DNA of 64,000 nucleotides from Limnohabitans sp. G3-2 (lineage in GTDB: Bacteria; Pseudomonadota; Gammaproteobacteria; Burkholderiales; Burkholderiaceae_C): the NCBI RefSeq assembly GCF_002778275.1, contig NZ_NESG01000006.1:1-64000 (forward strand). Reading direction: 5' to 3'. The notes under the pieces are model-generated. The model searched no databases. It was given only the letters and a program-made list of their open reading frames with translations, and had not been told where the DNA came from. Shown here piece by piece: positions 1-9,486 of this stretch; position 1 is the stretch's first letter, and every line of letters starts with the position of its first letter. Made by a program: the position numbers and the translations under genes.

Positions 1-257
1 AACAAGATGGCAGCGTCGAGCGGGTAACGGTCCAGCGGCTGCAGAGTCACCTCGGTGGCGTAGTCGACGTTGGTGGCCAGGCCCATGAAGCTGCCGGCTT
101 TGGCGCGGGTGGCGCAGTACTCGGGCAGGTAGCGGCCGGCTTGGCGCATGAGCCAGACGGGGGTGTGGTCGGTGGCCTGGCGCAGGCAAGCGCGCAGGAA
201 GGTGTCGTTTTGGAGGGGGGCGAAGGCGGATGACGCAGCAGAGGTGTTGGAAGCCAT
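1..257 (-). CDS. hemE: Uroporphyrinogen decarboxylase, N-terminal part (cut by window edge)
   Basis: HemE decarboxylates uroporphyrinogen III to coproporphyrinogen III in cytosolic haem synthesis. About 85 codons are present. The ATG lies at 257-255 and the 3' end is outside the window. The translation has the HemE hallmark near residue 25, with [11 protein letters not shown] followed by [12 protein letters not shown]. This arginine-rich loop binds substrate carboxylates in known HemE structures. The gene reads out of the window, and about 90 bp separate its start from the end of chrA on the same strand. Identification rests on this N-terminal signature alone but is distinctive. Confidence 0.93.
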   Translation of the reverse strand, partial: MASNTSAASSAFAPLQNDTFLRACLRQATDHTPVWLMRQAGRYLPEYCATRAKAGSFMGLATNVDYATEVTLQPLDRYPLDAAIL

Positions 258-347
258 GAAAAAACCCAAAGTCAAGTGAGCCATTGTCTCAGGCTGTCGG
301 GTCAGGGTCCAGCATTTCAAGCGCCATGCGTGACAGCGTGTGCCGCA

Positions 348-1672
<1,325 letters not shown>

Positions 1673-1688
<16 letters not shown>

Positions 1689-2038
1689 TGCTCGCGAAAG
1701 GCGTGTGCAAATGCAGGGGTGCCGCTGATGCTCAGACTCAGGGCGATTTCCTCGGTGGCCGAGGCGGGGGGCGAGAGTTCGAGTTTTTCCTGCGTGCTGT
1801 GCCAAAGGCAATGCACCGGTCTGTTGCCGCCATGCACCTGCAGGTCAAAGTCCCAATCGGCGCCGTCCTCCAGAGGGCCTGGTGCTTGCGAGCTGAAGCG
1901 GTGCGCCCAAGCCAGCAAGAGCCGCACCTCTTCCAGCAGGGCGGGGGTGTGGCGTGCAGCGGGTTGGGCCAAGGCGTCCCAGCAGACCACGCCTTGGCTG
2001 TCTTCGCTGCAGTCAAATTCGAGAAATTGCAAATCCAT
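1673..2038 (-). CDS. Hypothetical protein upstream of and overlapping chrA
   Basis: This is a 121-residue soluble protein starting MDLQFLEFDCSED. I do not recognise the family. It has no signal peptide or membrane segment and is acidic with scattered tryptophans (CWDAL, WAHRF, DWDFDL, CLWHS). Its 3' end overlaps the chrA start by 16 bp on the same strand, so the two genes are probably cotranscribed and translationally coupled. ChrB and ChrC, the usual partners of chrA, are not resembled. A small accessory protein for the transporter is possible but unproven. Confidence 0.65.
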
Positions 2039-2153
2039 GGGCCTCATCCATCCCGCCAAGCGGTTTTCTTGCGGGTTTCTGTGGGGTCTGCTGGATACAT
2101 GAAGTGCATTATTCGCTTAAAAATTGAGCAAATTAAGGGGTTATTAGGGTTTT

Positions 2154-2163
2154 CTGTATACAG
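2154..2163. promoter_or_regulatory. Candidate GntR/FCD operator (CTGTATACAG)
   Basis: A perfect 10-bp palindrome, CTGTATACAG, lies 46 bp upstream of the GntR gene in the divergent spacer with the chrA-linked gene. TGTAYACA-type palindromes are typical targets of FadR/FCD regulators. A related half-site (GGATACAT) lies at about 2093-2100. Autoregulation is inferred. Confidence 0.4.
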
Positions 2164-2209
2164 CGCGGGTGGTGAAGGTGGTTAAATCCAGCTTTTCACG
2201 CACACCCCC

Positions 2210-2974
2210 ATGCCCGCATCCACTGTACATCTGCTCGATTCTGACGCCGAAGGCAGCTCGCAAGCTGTCAAGGCGCAGCAGCGTGTGCGCGAGCTGATCC
2301 TGGCCGGTGACCTGCCAGCCGGGTCGCGCATTGCCGAGTTGGCGCTGGTCGAGCGCCTGGGCATGTCGCGCACCCCCATTCGGGCGGCGCTGATGCGTCT
2401 TGGACAGGAAGGTTTGTTGGAAGCCTTGAGTGGTGGGGGCTATGCGGTACGCACTTTTTCCGAGCGCGAGGTGGCCGATGCCATCGAGCTGCGCGGCACA
2501 CTCGAAGGCCTGGCCGCGCGGCTGGCGGCCGAGCGTGGCGCGCCGGCCGCCGTGATGGCCCAGGCCTGTGCTTGCTTGGATCAAATCGACCAGCTGCTGC
2601 GGCAAGCGGCCTTGGATGACGAAAGTTTTTCCAGCTATGTGGGTCTGAACGGGCGCTTTCACAAACTGTTGGCCGACATGGCCAACAGCGATGTTTTGGC
2701 CCGCGAAATTGAGCGGGCATCTCGCCTGCCTTTTGCTTCTGCTTCCGGTTTTGTGGGCGTTCAAGCCCATACGGCCGATGCGCGCGACATGCTGGTGGTC
2801 GCGCAGCACCAGCACCGGCAAGTGCTGGACGCCATCGTGCAACGGGAGGCCGGTCGCGCCGAGGCGCTGATGCGTGAGCATTCTCGGCTGGCACGTCACA
2901 ACCTCGGCTTGGTCATGCAAAACCCGCAGCAGGTCGACATGCCCGGTGTGCAACTCATTCGAAACAAGGTCTGA
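2210..2974 (+). CDS. GntR-family transcriptional regulator (FadR/FCD subfamily)
   Basis: This is a 254-residue cytosolic DNA-binding regulator. Residues 20-85 form the GntR winged helix-turn-helix (RVRELILAGDLPAG, then RIAELALVERLGMSRTPIRAAL), and residues 95-235 form an all-helical FCD ligand-binding domain. VanR, which controls vanillate demethylase genes in other bacteria, belongs to this subfamily. The next gene, a VanA-like oxygenase, starts 3 bp after its stop codon, so the regulator heads the same operon. The ATG has no clear Shine-Dalgarno sequence. The effector is probably the Rieske substrate, which is inference. Confidence 0.88.
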   Translation: MPASTVHLLDSDAEGSSQAVKAQQRVRELILAGDLPAGSRIAELALVERLGMSRTPIRAALMRLGQEGLLEALSGGGYAVRTFSEREVADAIELRGTLEGLAARLAAERGAPAAVMAQACACLDQIDQLLRQAALDDESFSSYVGLNGRFHKLLADMANSDVLAREIERASRLPFASASGFVGVQAHTADARDMLVVAQHQHRQVLDAIVQREAGRAEALMREHSRLARHNLGLVMQNPQQVDMPGVQLIRNKV

Positions 2975-2977
2975 AAC

Positions 2978-4030
2978 ATGTTCATCAAAAACACCTGGTA
3001 TGTGGCCTGTGCCATGACCGAATTGGAGGCCTTGGGCGACAAGCCGCTGGGCCGCAAGATTTGCAATGAGTCCATGGCTTTTTTCAAAGGTCCCGACGGC
3101 AAAGTGGCGGCTGTGGAAGATTTTTGTCCGCACCGCGGTGCGCCTTTGTCGCTGGGCAAAGTGTGCGAGGGCAAATTGGTGTGCGGCTACCACGGCCTGG
3201 AGATGGGCTGCGAAGGCAAGACGGTGCACATGCCAGGCCAACGCGTGCGCGGTTTTCCGGCCATCAAGAGCTACGCCGTGGTCGAGCGCTACGGATTCGT
3301 TTGGGTCTGGCCTGGCGATCAGGCCAAGGCCGACGAAGCGCAAATGCCCCTCTTTGAGTTTTTTGACAACCCCGCCTGGGCTTATGGCGGCGGGCTCTAC
3401 CACGTCAAGGCGGACTACCGCCTCATGATCGACAACCTGATGGACTTGACGCACGAGACCTATGTGCACGCCAACAGCATCGGTCAGCCGGAGATCGACG
3501 AGACGCCCTGCACCACCACGGTCGAGGGCGACCAAGTCATCTTGCAACGCCACATGGAGTGCATACAGGCACCGCCCTTTTGGCAAATGGCCATGGCTGC
3601 CAATGGCCTGGACCCCCAGGCCAAGGTCGATCGCTGGCAGATTTGCCGCTTCACGCCGCCCAGCCACATCATGATCGACGTGGGTGTGGCCCTGGCGGGC
3701 AAAGGGGGCTTCGATGCCGCGCCCGAGCACAAGGCTTACAGCGTGGTGGTGGACTTCATCACCCCCGAGACCGAAACCTCGCATTGGTACCACTGGGGCA
3801 TGGCGCGCCAATTCAAGCCGCACGATGCGGCACTGACCGACAAGATTCGGATCGGGCAAGGCGGCATCTTCAACGAGGACATGGAAATGCTGCAATTGCA
3901 GCAAGCCAACATCAGCCAATGGCCGGACCGCAAACTGCTGATGCTCAACATCGATTCGGGTGGCGTGCAATCGCGCCGCATCATTGACCGTTGGCTGGCC
4001 TTGGAAAACACCACCGGAGTGAGCGCATGA
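2978..4030 (+). CDS. Rieske [2Fe-2S] aromatic oxygenase, vanillate O-demethylase oxygenase-like
   Basis: This is the terminal oxygenase of a two- or three-component aromatic demethylase or hydroxylase, 350 residues, the usual size of VanA-type enzymes. The Rieske cluster ligands are C50-x-H52 and C69-x2-H72. The mononuclear iron site is the N-x2-D-x2-H-x4-H motif at N153, D156, H159 and H164, so all catalytic residues are present. The stop overlaps the ferredoxin start (ATGA). Substrates in this clade include vanillate, isovanillate, syringate and other substituted benzoates. The protocatechuate genes about 8 kb away fit a product that enters 4,5-cleavage, but the exact substrate is not readable. 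Confidence 0.9.
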   Translation: MFIKNTWYVACAMTELEALGDKPLGRKICNESMAFFKGPDGKVAAVEDFCPHRGAPLSLGKVCEGKLVCGYHGLEMGCEGKTVHMPGQRVRGFPAIKSYAVVERYGFVWVWPGDQAKADEAQMPLFEFFDNPAWAYGGGLYHVKADYRLMIDNLMDLTHETYVHANSIGQPEIDETPCTTTVEGDQVILQRHMECIQAPPFWQMAMAANGLDPQAKVDRWQICRFTPPSHIMIDVGVALAGKGGFDAAPEHKAYSVVVDFITPETETSHWYHWGMARQFKPHDAALTDKIRIGQGGIFNEDMEMLQLQQANISQWPDRKLLMLNIDSGGVQSRRIIDRWLALENTTGVSA

Positions 4031-4335
4031 ACAGCACAGATTTGACCCAAACCCCCATTGCTGCAGATGGCAGCTTTGAAATCCAGTTGCAAAAAAGCGG
4101 CACCATTTTGCAGGTCGGCAAAGAGCAGTCCATTTTGAAAGCGCTCCAAGATGCGGGGCATGACGCGCCGTTCTCTTGCGCCGAAGGCATTTGCGGGACC
4201 TGCTTGACCACTGTGGTGGCGGGCACGCCCGACCACTGGGACAGTTACCTGACCCCCGAGGAGCAAGCCAAAGGCGACTGCATCATGCTGTGCTGTTCAC
4301 GCAGCCAGACCGCGCGTTTGGTGCTGGACCTCTGA
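4027..4335 (+). CDS. Stand-alone plant-type [2Fe-2S] ferredoxin (VanB C-terminal-like)
   Basis: This is a 102-residue electron carrier. Residues 45-92 hold the ferredoxin motif, with C51, C56 and C59 (CAEGICGTC) and a distal C89 in IMLCC. The following WDSYLTPEEQ segment matches the C-terminal ferredoxin domain of phthalate/vanillate-type reductases. Those reductases normally place FMN and NAD domains in front of it, and here that 200-residue portion is absent. The gene starts with an ATGA overlap of the oxygenase stop, so the two are coupled. It probably passes electrons to the Rieske oxygenase, with a reductase encoded elsewhere. Confidence 0.88.
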   Translation: MNSTDLTQTPIAADGSFEIQLQKSGTILQVGKEQSILKALQDAGHDAPFSCAEGICGTCLTTVVAGTPDHWDSYLTPEEQAKGDCIMLCCSRSQTARLVLDL

Positions 4336-4336
4336 C

Positions 4337-5077
4337 ATGGCGAACACCACTCTGGTGCTGGTGCCGGGCCTGATGTGTGATCACGCGGTTTGGTCTGGCG
4401 TGATGGCGCATTTGGGGACGCAAGCCCATGGCGCGGTGGTGCCCGACCACGGACTGTGCGATGACATCGTGGGCATGGCGCAGCAAATTTTGGCGGCTGT
4501 CCCGGGCGCTTTGGCGGTAGCCGGGCATTCCATGGGGGGGCGGGTGGCGCTGGAGATGCGCCGTCTGGCGCCTCAACGGGTGCGGCGCTTGGCCTTGTTG
4601 GACACGGGTTACCTGGCTCGCCCACTGGGTGCTGAAGGCCAAGCCGAGGCGGCCAAACGTCAGTCCTTGCTGGATTTGGCGCAGAGCCAAGGCGTGCAGA
4701 CCATGGCCCGCACTTGGGCGCAAGGCATGGTCAACCCTTCGCGTTTGAGCGACACCGCCCTGATGGACGACATCGTCGCCATGTTTGCCCGGCGCACGCC
4801 AGCGCATTTCGCTGCGCAGATTCGCGCCTTGTTGGCCAGGCCCGATGCCAGCCAAACCCTGCAAAGCACGGCAGGGCCGGTTTACCTGCTGTGTGGCGCG
4901 CAAGACAGTTGGTCCCCTTTGGCGCAACACCAAGCCATGGCCCACTTGTTGCCCCAAGCGGTTTTGACCGCGATCGAGTCAGCCGGTCACATGGCGCCGA
5001 TGGAGCAGCCTGCGGCCGTGGCGCAGGTGTTGGCCGACTGGCTGGCGTCGACACCTTTGCCCATGGAGTCGGTGTGA
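4337..5077 (+). CDS. Alpha/beta hydrolase
   Basis: This is a 246-residue cytosolic alpha/beta-fold hydrolase. The nucleophile elbow is G-H-S65-M-G-G, the oxyanion loop is near VLVPGLMCD at residues 7-15, and the catalytic histidine is probably in ESAGHMAPME near the C terminus. The gene starts 1 bp after the ferredoxin stop and its own stop overlaps the next start (GTGA), so it belongs to the oxygenase operon. It could cleave an ester or a C-C bond of the imported compound. The family is certain and the substrate unknown. Confidence 0.85.
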   Translation: MANTTLVLVPGLMCDHAVWSGVMAHLGTQAHGAVVPDHGLCDDIVGMAQQILAAVPGALAVAGHSMGGRVALEMRRLAPQRVRRLALLDTGYLARPLGAEGQAEAAKRQSLLDLAQSQGVQTMARTWAQGMVNPSRLSDTALMDDIVAMFARRTPAHFAAQIRALLARPDASQTLQSTAGPVYLLCGAQDSWSPLAQHQAMAHLLPQAVLTAIESAGHMAPMEQPAAVAQVLADWLASTPLPMESV

Positions 5078-5529
5078 GTCAGCCCACAATGGACGAGCCC
5101 GACCTGCTTTGGCGCACGGCGCACGAGCAAGCCATTCACGCGCTCATCGTCCGCGTGGGCTGGGCCATTGACCACAGTGATCTGGCCGATTTGGCGAACT
5201 GCTTGCACCCCGATGTGGTTTTCGTCAGGCCCGATGGCCAAGCGCTGCAAGGGCCACAGGCGGTGTGTGACGCCTATGCCCAGCGCCAGCCGGACCGCAT
5301 GACCCGGCACCTTTTGTCCAATGTCCATCTGGTGTGGACCTCCCCCGATCGGGTGCAGTCCAAGGCCACGGTGCTGCTGTGGACAGGGCGCCTGAGCGAC
5401 GACAAGACAGCCGCCGGTCGCCCGGCCGACCCTGTGCAAAAACTCGGTGAACACCTCGACGTCTGGGCTTTTGAGGCTGGGCGTTGGGCGTTACTGAGGC
5501 GACAGTCTGAGTTTGTGTTTTTCCGTTGA
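5074..5529 (+). CDS. NTF2-like/SnoaL-type protein
   Basis: This 151-residue protein starts at a GTG that overlaps the hydrolase stop (GTGA). The pattern of an N-terminal helix (RTAHEQAIHALIVRVGWAID), an acidic turn and C-terminal beta strands (HLDVWAFEAGRWALL, then SEFVFF) fits the NTF2 cone fold. Members include ring-hydroxylase beta subunits, SnoaL cyclases and small isomerases. Because the oxygenase is VanA-type, which has no beta subunit, an accessory isomerase or dehydratase is more likely. An alternative ATG lies at 5089. Function is not assigned. Confidence 0.72.
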   Translation: MSQPTMDEPDLLWRTAHEQAIHALIVRVGWAIDHSDLADLANCLHPDVVFVRPDGQALQGPQAVCDAYAQRQPDRMTRHLLSNVHLVWTSPDRVQSKATVLLWTGRLSDDKTAAGRPADPVQKLGEHLDVWAFEAGRWALLRRQSEFVFFR

Positions 5530-5593
5530 GCCTGTTTCACTTCAGGCCGTTTGTTTGTTTTTTTCGATCCCCCCAACCAACCAGGAGACTTTC

Positions 5594-6628
5594 ATGACCA
5601 TTAAAAACCGATGGATGCGCGGCGCCACCGCGCTGGCGCTGGCGGCTGCAGCATCTGCACAAGCCCAAGAAGTGGTGCTCAAAGTGCACCACATTTGGCC
5701 CACCATGGCCATTGGTCACAGCCGCGTGGTGGCCCCATGGTGTGAAGCCATTGCCAAAGATTCCAACAACCGCATGCGTTGCCAAATCCTGCCTGCCATG
5801 ACCGGTGGCGGTACGCCCGCGCAGTTGGTGGACCGTGTCAAGGACGGCGTGGACGATTTGGTGGTGACTTTGCCTGGCTACACCCCCGGCCGCTTTCCGA
5901 TCATGGAAGCGCTGGAGTTGCCCTTCATGACCAACACGGCCGAGTCGGCATCTGCCGCCGCCTGGGACTACTACAGCAAGTACGCCACCAAAGAATTCAC
6001 AGGCACCAAAATCTTGGCCACCTGGGTTCACGACGAAGGCTTTGTCAGCACCTCCAGCAAATCCATCCGAACCATGGAAGACTTCAAGGGTTTGAAGATC
6101 CGTGCGGCCAGCCGCCAATCCACCAAACTCTTGGCCCGTTTGGGCGCAACCCCTGTGGGCATGCCCATTCCCCCTGTGGCCGACGCCATGACCAAAGGCA
6201 CGATCGACGGCTTCATGACCGCCTGGGAAATCATCCCGGCCTTCAAGTTGCACGAAGTCAGCAAGTTTCACACCGAAATTGAACCCAGCCGTCCTTCCAT
6301 GTTCACCGCGGGTTTCGTGATGGCGATGAACCAGGCCAAGTACGACAGCTTGCCGGCAGACCTCAAGAGCGTGATCGACAAAAACAGCGGTGCCAACCTG
6401 TCGCGCACCATCGGTCGTTATTGGGATGAAGCCACAGCCACTGGTCGCAATGCGGCTGTCGCCCGCGGCAACACCTTCAACAAGATCAGCGCTGCTGAGA
6501 CTGACCGCTGGATCCAAGCCTCGGCCCCTTTGTATGACGAATGGGTGGCCGACATGGACAAGCGCGGTTTGCCCGGCAAGCAGATGCTGCAAGACGCCAA
6601 AGACCTGATCAAAAAATACAACAAGTGA
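5594..6628 (+). CDS. TRAP transporter solute-binding protein (DctP/TAXI superfamily)
   Basis: This is a periplasmic binding protein of 344 residues. The start has a Shine-Dalgarno AGGAG at 5583-5587 and a cleavable signal peptide ending ASAQA before QEVVLKV. The DctP fold is indicated by LVDRVKDGVDDLVVTLPGYTPG, LELPFM and the G-LKIRAASR motif near residue 170, where a conserved arginine normally binds the ligand carboxylate. It is followed by the small and large TRAP permease genes. Its place behind a Rieske oxygenase and hydrolase suggests uptake of an aromatic acid, which is inference. Confidence 0.9.
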   Translation: MTIKNRWMRGATALALAAAASAQAQEVVLKVHHIWPTMAIGHSRVVAPWCEAIAKDSNNRMRCQILPAMTGGGTPAQLVDRVKDGVDDLVVTLPGYTPGRFPIMEALELPFMTNTAESASAAAWDYYSKYATKEFTGTKILATWVHDEGFVSTSSKSIRTMEDFKGLKIRAASRQSTKLLARLGATPVGMPIPPVADAMTKGTIDGFMTAWEIIPAFKLHEVSKFHTEIEPSRPSMFTAGFVMAMNQAKYDSLPADLKSVIDKNSGANLSRTIGRYWDEATATGRNAAVARGNTFNKISAAETDRWIQASAPLYDEWVADMDKRGLPGKQMLQDAKDLIKKYNK

Positions 6629-6635
6629 GGGTCGG

Positions 6636-6669
6636 CCAGCCCCTCGGCCTGAGGGGCTGGTTTGGCTTT
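6636..6669 (+). terminator. Stem-loop between dctP and dctQ (partial terminator/attenuator)
   Basis: A perfect 10-bp GC-rich stem (CCAGCCCCTC and GAGGGGCTGG, 5-nt loop) is followed by TTTGGCTTT. It sits just after the binding-protein stop and just before the permease genes. Such structures commonly raise binding-protein mRNA relative to permease mRNA. Confidence 0.6.
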
Positions 6670-6685
6670 ATTGAACTGGAAATCC

Positions 6686-7183
6686 ATGATGTCGTCGTCA
6701 ATGCTGTTAGCGCCCCTGTGCCGGGCTTTTGGAATGGTGGGTGCCGCCGTGGCGCTGGCCACGGGCTTCCTCACCTTGGTGAGTGTGATCATGCGTGCTG
6801 TTTGGTCTCAACCCATCCCCGGGGATGTGGAGATGACGCAAATGGGCATTGCATTTGCCATTTCCATGTGCCTGCCTTACTGCCAGTTGCAAAGAGGGAA
6901 CATCATTGTGGATTTCTTCACCCAGTCCAGCTCAGAAGGCACCCGCAACAGACTCGATGCCCTGGGCAACTTGTCCTTGGTGTTGCTTTACGGTTTGTTG
7001 GCCTGGCGCACCAGCATCGGGGCCCTCTCGGTCCGCGAAGCCGGTGAGACCACCATGATCATCAGCTTGCCCATGTGGTGGGCCTATGCCTGTTTGGCAC
7101 CGGGCTTGGCTTTGGCCGGTTGGGTGGCATTGGTGCAAGGCCTGTTCGGACCATCCCCATCCCAGCAAGAGGTGACCGCATGA
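6686..7183 (+). CDS. TRAP transporter small permease (DctQ)
   Basis: This is a roughly 165-residue inner-membrane protein with four hydrophobic segments, the expected topology of DctQ. The helices lie near residues 12-32, 50-68, 88-105 and 128-148. PGDVEMTQMGIAFAI and the RGNIIVDFF loop match the family. Two adjacent ATGs (6686, 6689) are possible starts and neither has a strong Shine-Dalgarno. Its stop overlaps the DctM start (ATGA), indicating coupled synthesis of the two membrane subunits. Confidence 0.86.
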   Translation: MMSSSMLLAPLCRAFGMVGAAVALATGFLTLVSVIMRAVWSQPIPGDVEMTQMGIAFAISMCLPYCQLQRGNIIVDFFTQSSSEGTRNRLDALGNLSLVLLYGLLAWRTSIGALSVREAGETTMIISLPMWWAYACLAPGLALAGWVALVQGLFGPSPSQQEVTA

Positions 7184-8514
7184 TGCAGTGGGCCCCCCAA
7201 ATTGGCTTGGTGATGTTTGTGGCCATGATTGTGCTCATGGCCTTGCGCGTGCCCATCGCGGCGGCCATGTTCATTCCGGGTCTGGTCGGTTACGCCCTGA
7301 TGAGCGACACGGCCACCATGCTGAACTTCCTCAAGGGCAGCGCCGTGGCGCGTTTGACGGTTTATGAGTTGAGCGTGATTCCTTTGTTTTTGCTGATGGG
7401 GCAATTCGCCACACAAGGCGGACTGAGCAGAGACCTCTTCAAAGCGGCAGCGGCATTGGTGGGGCATGTGCGTGGCGGTTTGGCCATGGCCTCTGTCTTG
7501 TCAGCGGGTGCATTCGGTGCGGTTTGCGGCTCTTCGGTGGCGACATCGGCCACCATCACCCAAGTGGCTTACCCCGAGATGCGACGCCATGGTTACCAAG
7601 GCCGTTTGTCCACAGCCTCATTGGCGGCGGGCGGTACTTTGGGCATTCTGATTCCCCCCTCTGTGCCACTGGTGGTGTATGCCATTTTGACCGAGCAAAA
7701 CATTGCCAAGCTGTTTGCCGCGGCCATTGTCCCCGGCATCTTGGCCATGTTGGGTTACCTGTTGGTGATTGGCCTGTATGCCCGCGCACGGCCCGATATG
7801 GCGCCGCTGACCCCGGCACTGCCTTGGGCAGAAAAGTGGGCCGCTTTGCTGTCGATCTGGCCGATCGTGGCAGTTTTTGTGGTGGTTTTTGGGGGCATTT
7901 ACGGCGGCTACTTTTCACCCACCGAGGGCGCGGGTGTGGGCGCTGTGTTGACTTTGTTGGTGGGTTTGGCCAAAAAAGAACTCAAGTCGGCAGGCATGAA
8001 AGCCGCATTGCTGAGCACCGCTGAGACCACGGCGATGGTGTTCATGATTTTTTTGGGCGCGGACATGATGAACGCCACCTTGGCGCTCACGGAAATGCCC
8101 AAAATGGTGGCTTTTTGGGTGTCGGGCTTGCCCGTGGCGCCTTTGGGCATTGTCACGGCGGTGCTGATTTTGTACATCGTTTTGGGCTGCGTGATGGACG
8201 AGTTGTCCATGCTGCTCTTGACCATCCCCGTGATTTTCCCGGCGGTCATGGCCCTCGATTTGTGGGGCTTGACCTATGAACTCAAGGCGCTGTGGTTTGG
8301 CATTTTGGTGTTGATGACGGTCAGCTTTGGCTTGATTGCGCCACCGGTGGGCTTGAACGTTTATGTGGTCAACAGCCTGGCGCGTGATGTGCCCATGAGC
8401 GAAACCTACAAAGGCCTGATGCCTTTCTTGGCCTGGGACATCGGCCGCTTGGTGGTCTTGTTGATGGTGCCGTCATTGAGTCTGTGGTTGGTCGGGCAAC
8501 TGTTCACGCGTTGA
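7180..8514 (+). CDS. TRAP transporter large permease (DctM)
   Basis: This 444-residue inner-membrane subunit forms the sodium-driven transport channel. It has many hydrophobic helices and DctM signatures such as GAVCGSSVATSATITQVAYPEM, LAAGGTLGILIPPSVPLVVY and FSPTEGAGVGAVL. The start at 7180 overlaps the DctQ stop by ATGA. A longer upstream frame is rejected because DctM homology begins at MMQWAPQIG. It acts with the preceding DctP and DctQ, and its stop overlaps the next gene's start (TGATG). Confidence 0.92.
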   Translation: MMQWAPQIGLVMFVAMIVLMALRVPIAAAMFIPGLVGYALMSDTATMLNFLKGSAVARLTVYELSVIPLFLLMGQFATQGGLSRDLFKAAAALVGHVRGGLAMASVLSAGAFGAVCGSSVATSATITQVAYPEMRRHGYQGRLSTASLAAGGTLGILIPPSVPLVVYAILTEQNIAKLFAAAIVPGILAMLGYLLVIGLYARARPDMAPLTPALPWAEKWAALLSIWPIVAVFVVVFGGIYGGYFSPTEGAGVGAVLTLLVGLAKKELKSAGMKAALLSTAETTAMVFMIFLGADMMNATLALTEMPKMVAFWVSGLPVAPLGIVTAVLILYIVLGCVMDELSMLLLTIPVIFPAVMALDLWGLTYELKALWFGILVLMTVSFGLIAPPVGLNVYVVNSLARDVPMSETYKGLMPFLAWDIGRLVVLLMVPSLSLWLVGQLFTR

Positions 8515-9482
8515 TGCAGGCTTCTTCCATGGGTGCGGCTTTGGAGATTTTGGGCATCACCGGCCCGATTTACTGCGCCATCGCGCTGGGCTACTGGGCG
8601 ACACGTCAAGGCTTGTTCACTCAAAGCGACATGCAGGTTTTTGGCAAGTTCACCCTGAACCTGGCGCTGCCCGCCTTGTTGTTCAATGCGCTGTCGCAGC
8701 GCACGGTTGCAGAAATCCTCAATCCTGCCTACCTTTTGGCCTATGCCATGGGCGCCCTGGTGGTGACGGGGGGGGCGCTTTTGTGGGCCCGCAAAGTCAA
8801 AGGTCACAGCCTGAGCTTTGGCAGCATGATGGCCATGGGGATGTCTTGCCCCAACAGCGGTTTTGTGGGTTACCCGATCATGTTGCTCAGCTTTGGCCCG
8901 GTGGCAGGTGTGGCACTGGCCTTGAACATGGTGGTGGAGAACCTCTTGATGATCCCCCTCTTGCTGGCGGTGGCGGATTCAGACGGAGGTCTGGCGGGCC
9001 GTTGGCGGGGCTTGATTGGGCAAACCCTCAAAAACTTGGCACAGAACCCCATGATTTGGGGCATTGTGGGGGGCTTCTTGTTTTCGCTTTCAGGCTGGGT
9101 CATGCCCGCACCCTTGGGCCGAACGGTGGATTTGTTTGCGCAAGCCAGCGCGGCCTTGTCGCTCTTTGTCATTGGCGGCTCATTGGTCGGGCTCCAGGTC
9201 AATGGCTTGCAAGGCACGGTGGCCCAGATTGTGGTGGGCAAGTTGCTCATCAGCCCATTGGTCATGTGGGCTGTGCTCACGTGGGTGGTGCCGATTGCCG
9301 ACCCTGCACTGCGTTCAGCGGTTTTGTTGACCAGCGCTTTGCCCATGATGGGCATTTACACGATTTTGAGTCAGCGCCATGGGCACGGCGCGGTCAGCGC
9401 GGCTGCCGCGCTGGTGACGACGGTGCTGTCTTTCTTCTCTCTCAGTGGTTTGCTCTGGGTGTTGCAGCACCACCCACTTTGA
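8514..9482 (+). CDS. AEC-family (auxin efflux carrier-like) transporter
   Basis: This is a 322-residue inner-membrane protein of the AEC/MdcF family with about ten hydrophobic helices in two groups. Motifs include LALPALLFNAL, MGMSCPNSGFVGYPIM and the C-terminal TSALPMMGIYTILSQ. The family exports or exchanges organic acids such as malonate. The start overlaps the DctM stop (TGATG), and a second ATG is at 8529. Coupling to a TRAP importer and oxygenase suggests export of a metabolite or exchange of an acid. Direction and substrate cannot be read. Confidence 0.85.
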   Translation: MQASSMGAALEILGITGPIYCAIALGYWATRQGLFTQSDMQVFGKFTLNLALPALLFNALSQRTVAEILNPAYLLAYAMGALVVTGGALLWARKVKGHSLSFGSMMAMGMSCPNSGFVGYPIMLLSFGPVAGVALALNMVVENLLMIPLLLAVADSDGGLAGRWRGLIGQTLKNLAQNPMIWGIVGGFLFSLSGWVMPAPLGRTVDLFAQASAALSLFVIGGSLVGLQVNGLQGTVAQIVVGKLLISPLVMWAVLTWVVPIADPALRSAVLLTSALPMMGIYTILSQRHGHGAVSAAAALVTTVLSFFSLSGLLWVLQHHPL

Positions 9483-9486
9483 ACCC

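Noticed and set aside
2144-3970. Long minus-strand open frame of about 600 codons across the GntR and oxygenase genes
   Set aside because: It is antisense to two genes with complete motifs, and its translation is His/Val-rich without any family pattern. High GC produces such shadow frames.
4714-5529. Longer start for the NTF2-like gene inside the hydrolase
   Set aside because: The extension would be antiphase to the hydrolase coding sequence and adds no homologous residues. The GTGA overlap at 5074 is the natural start.
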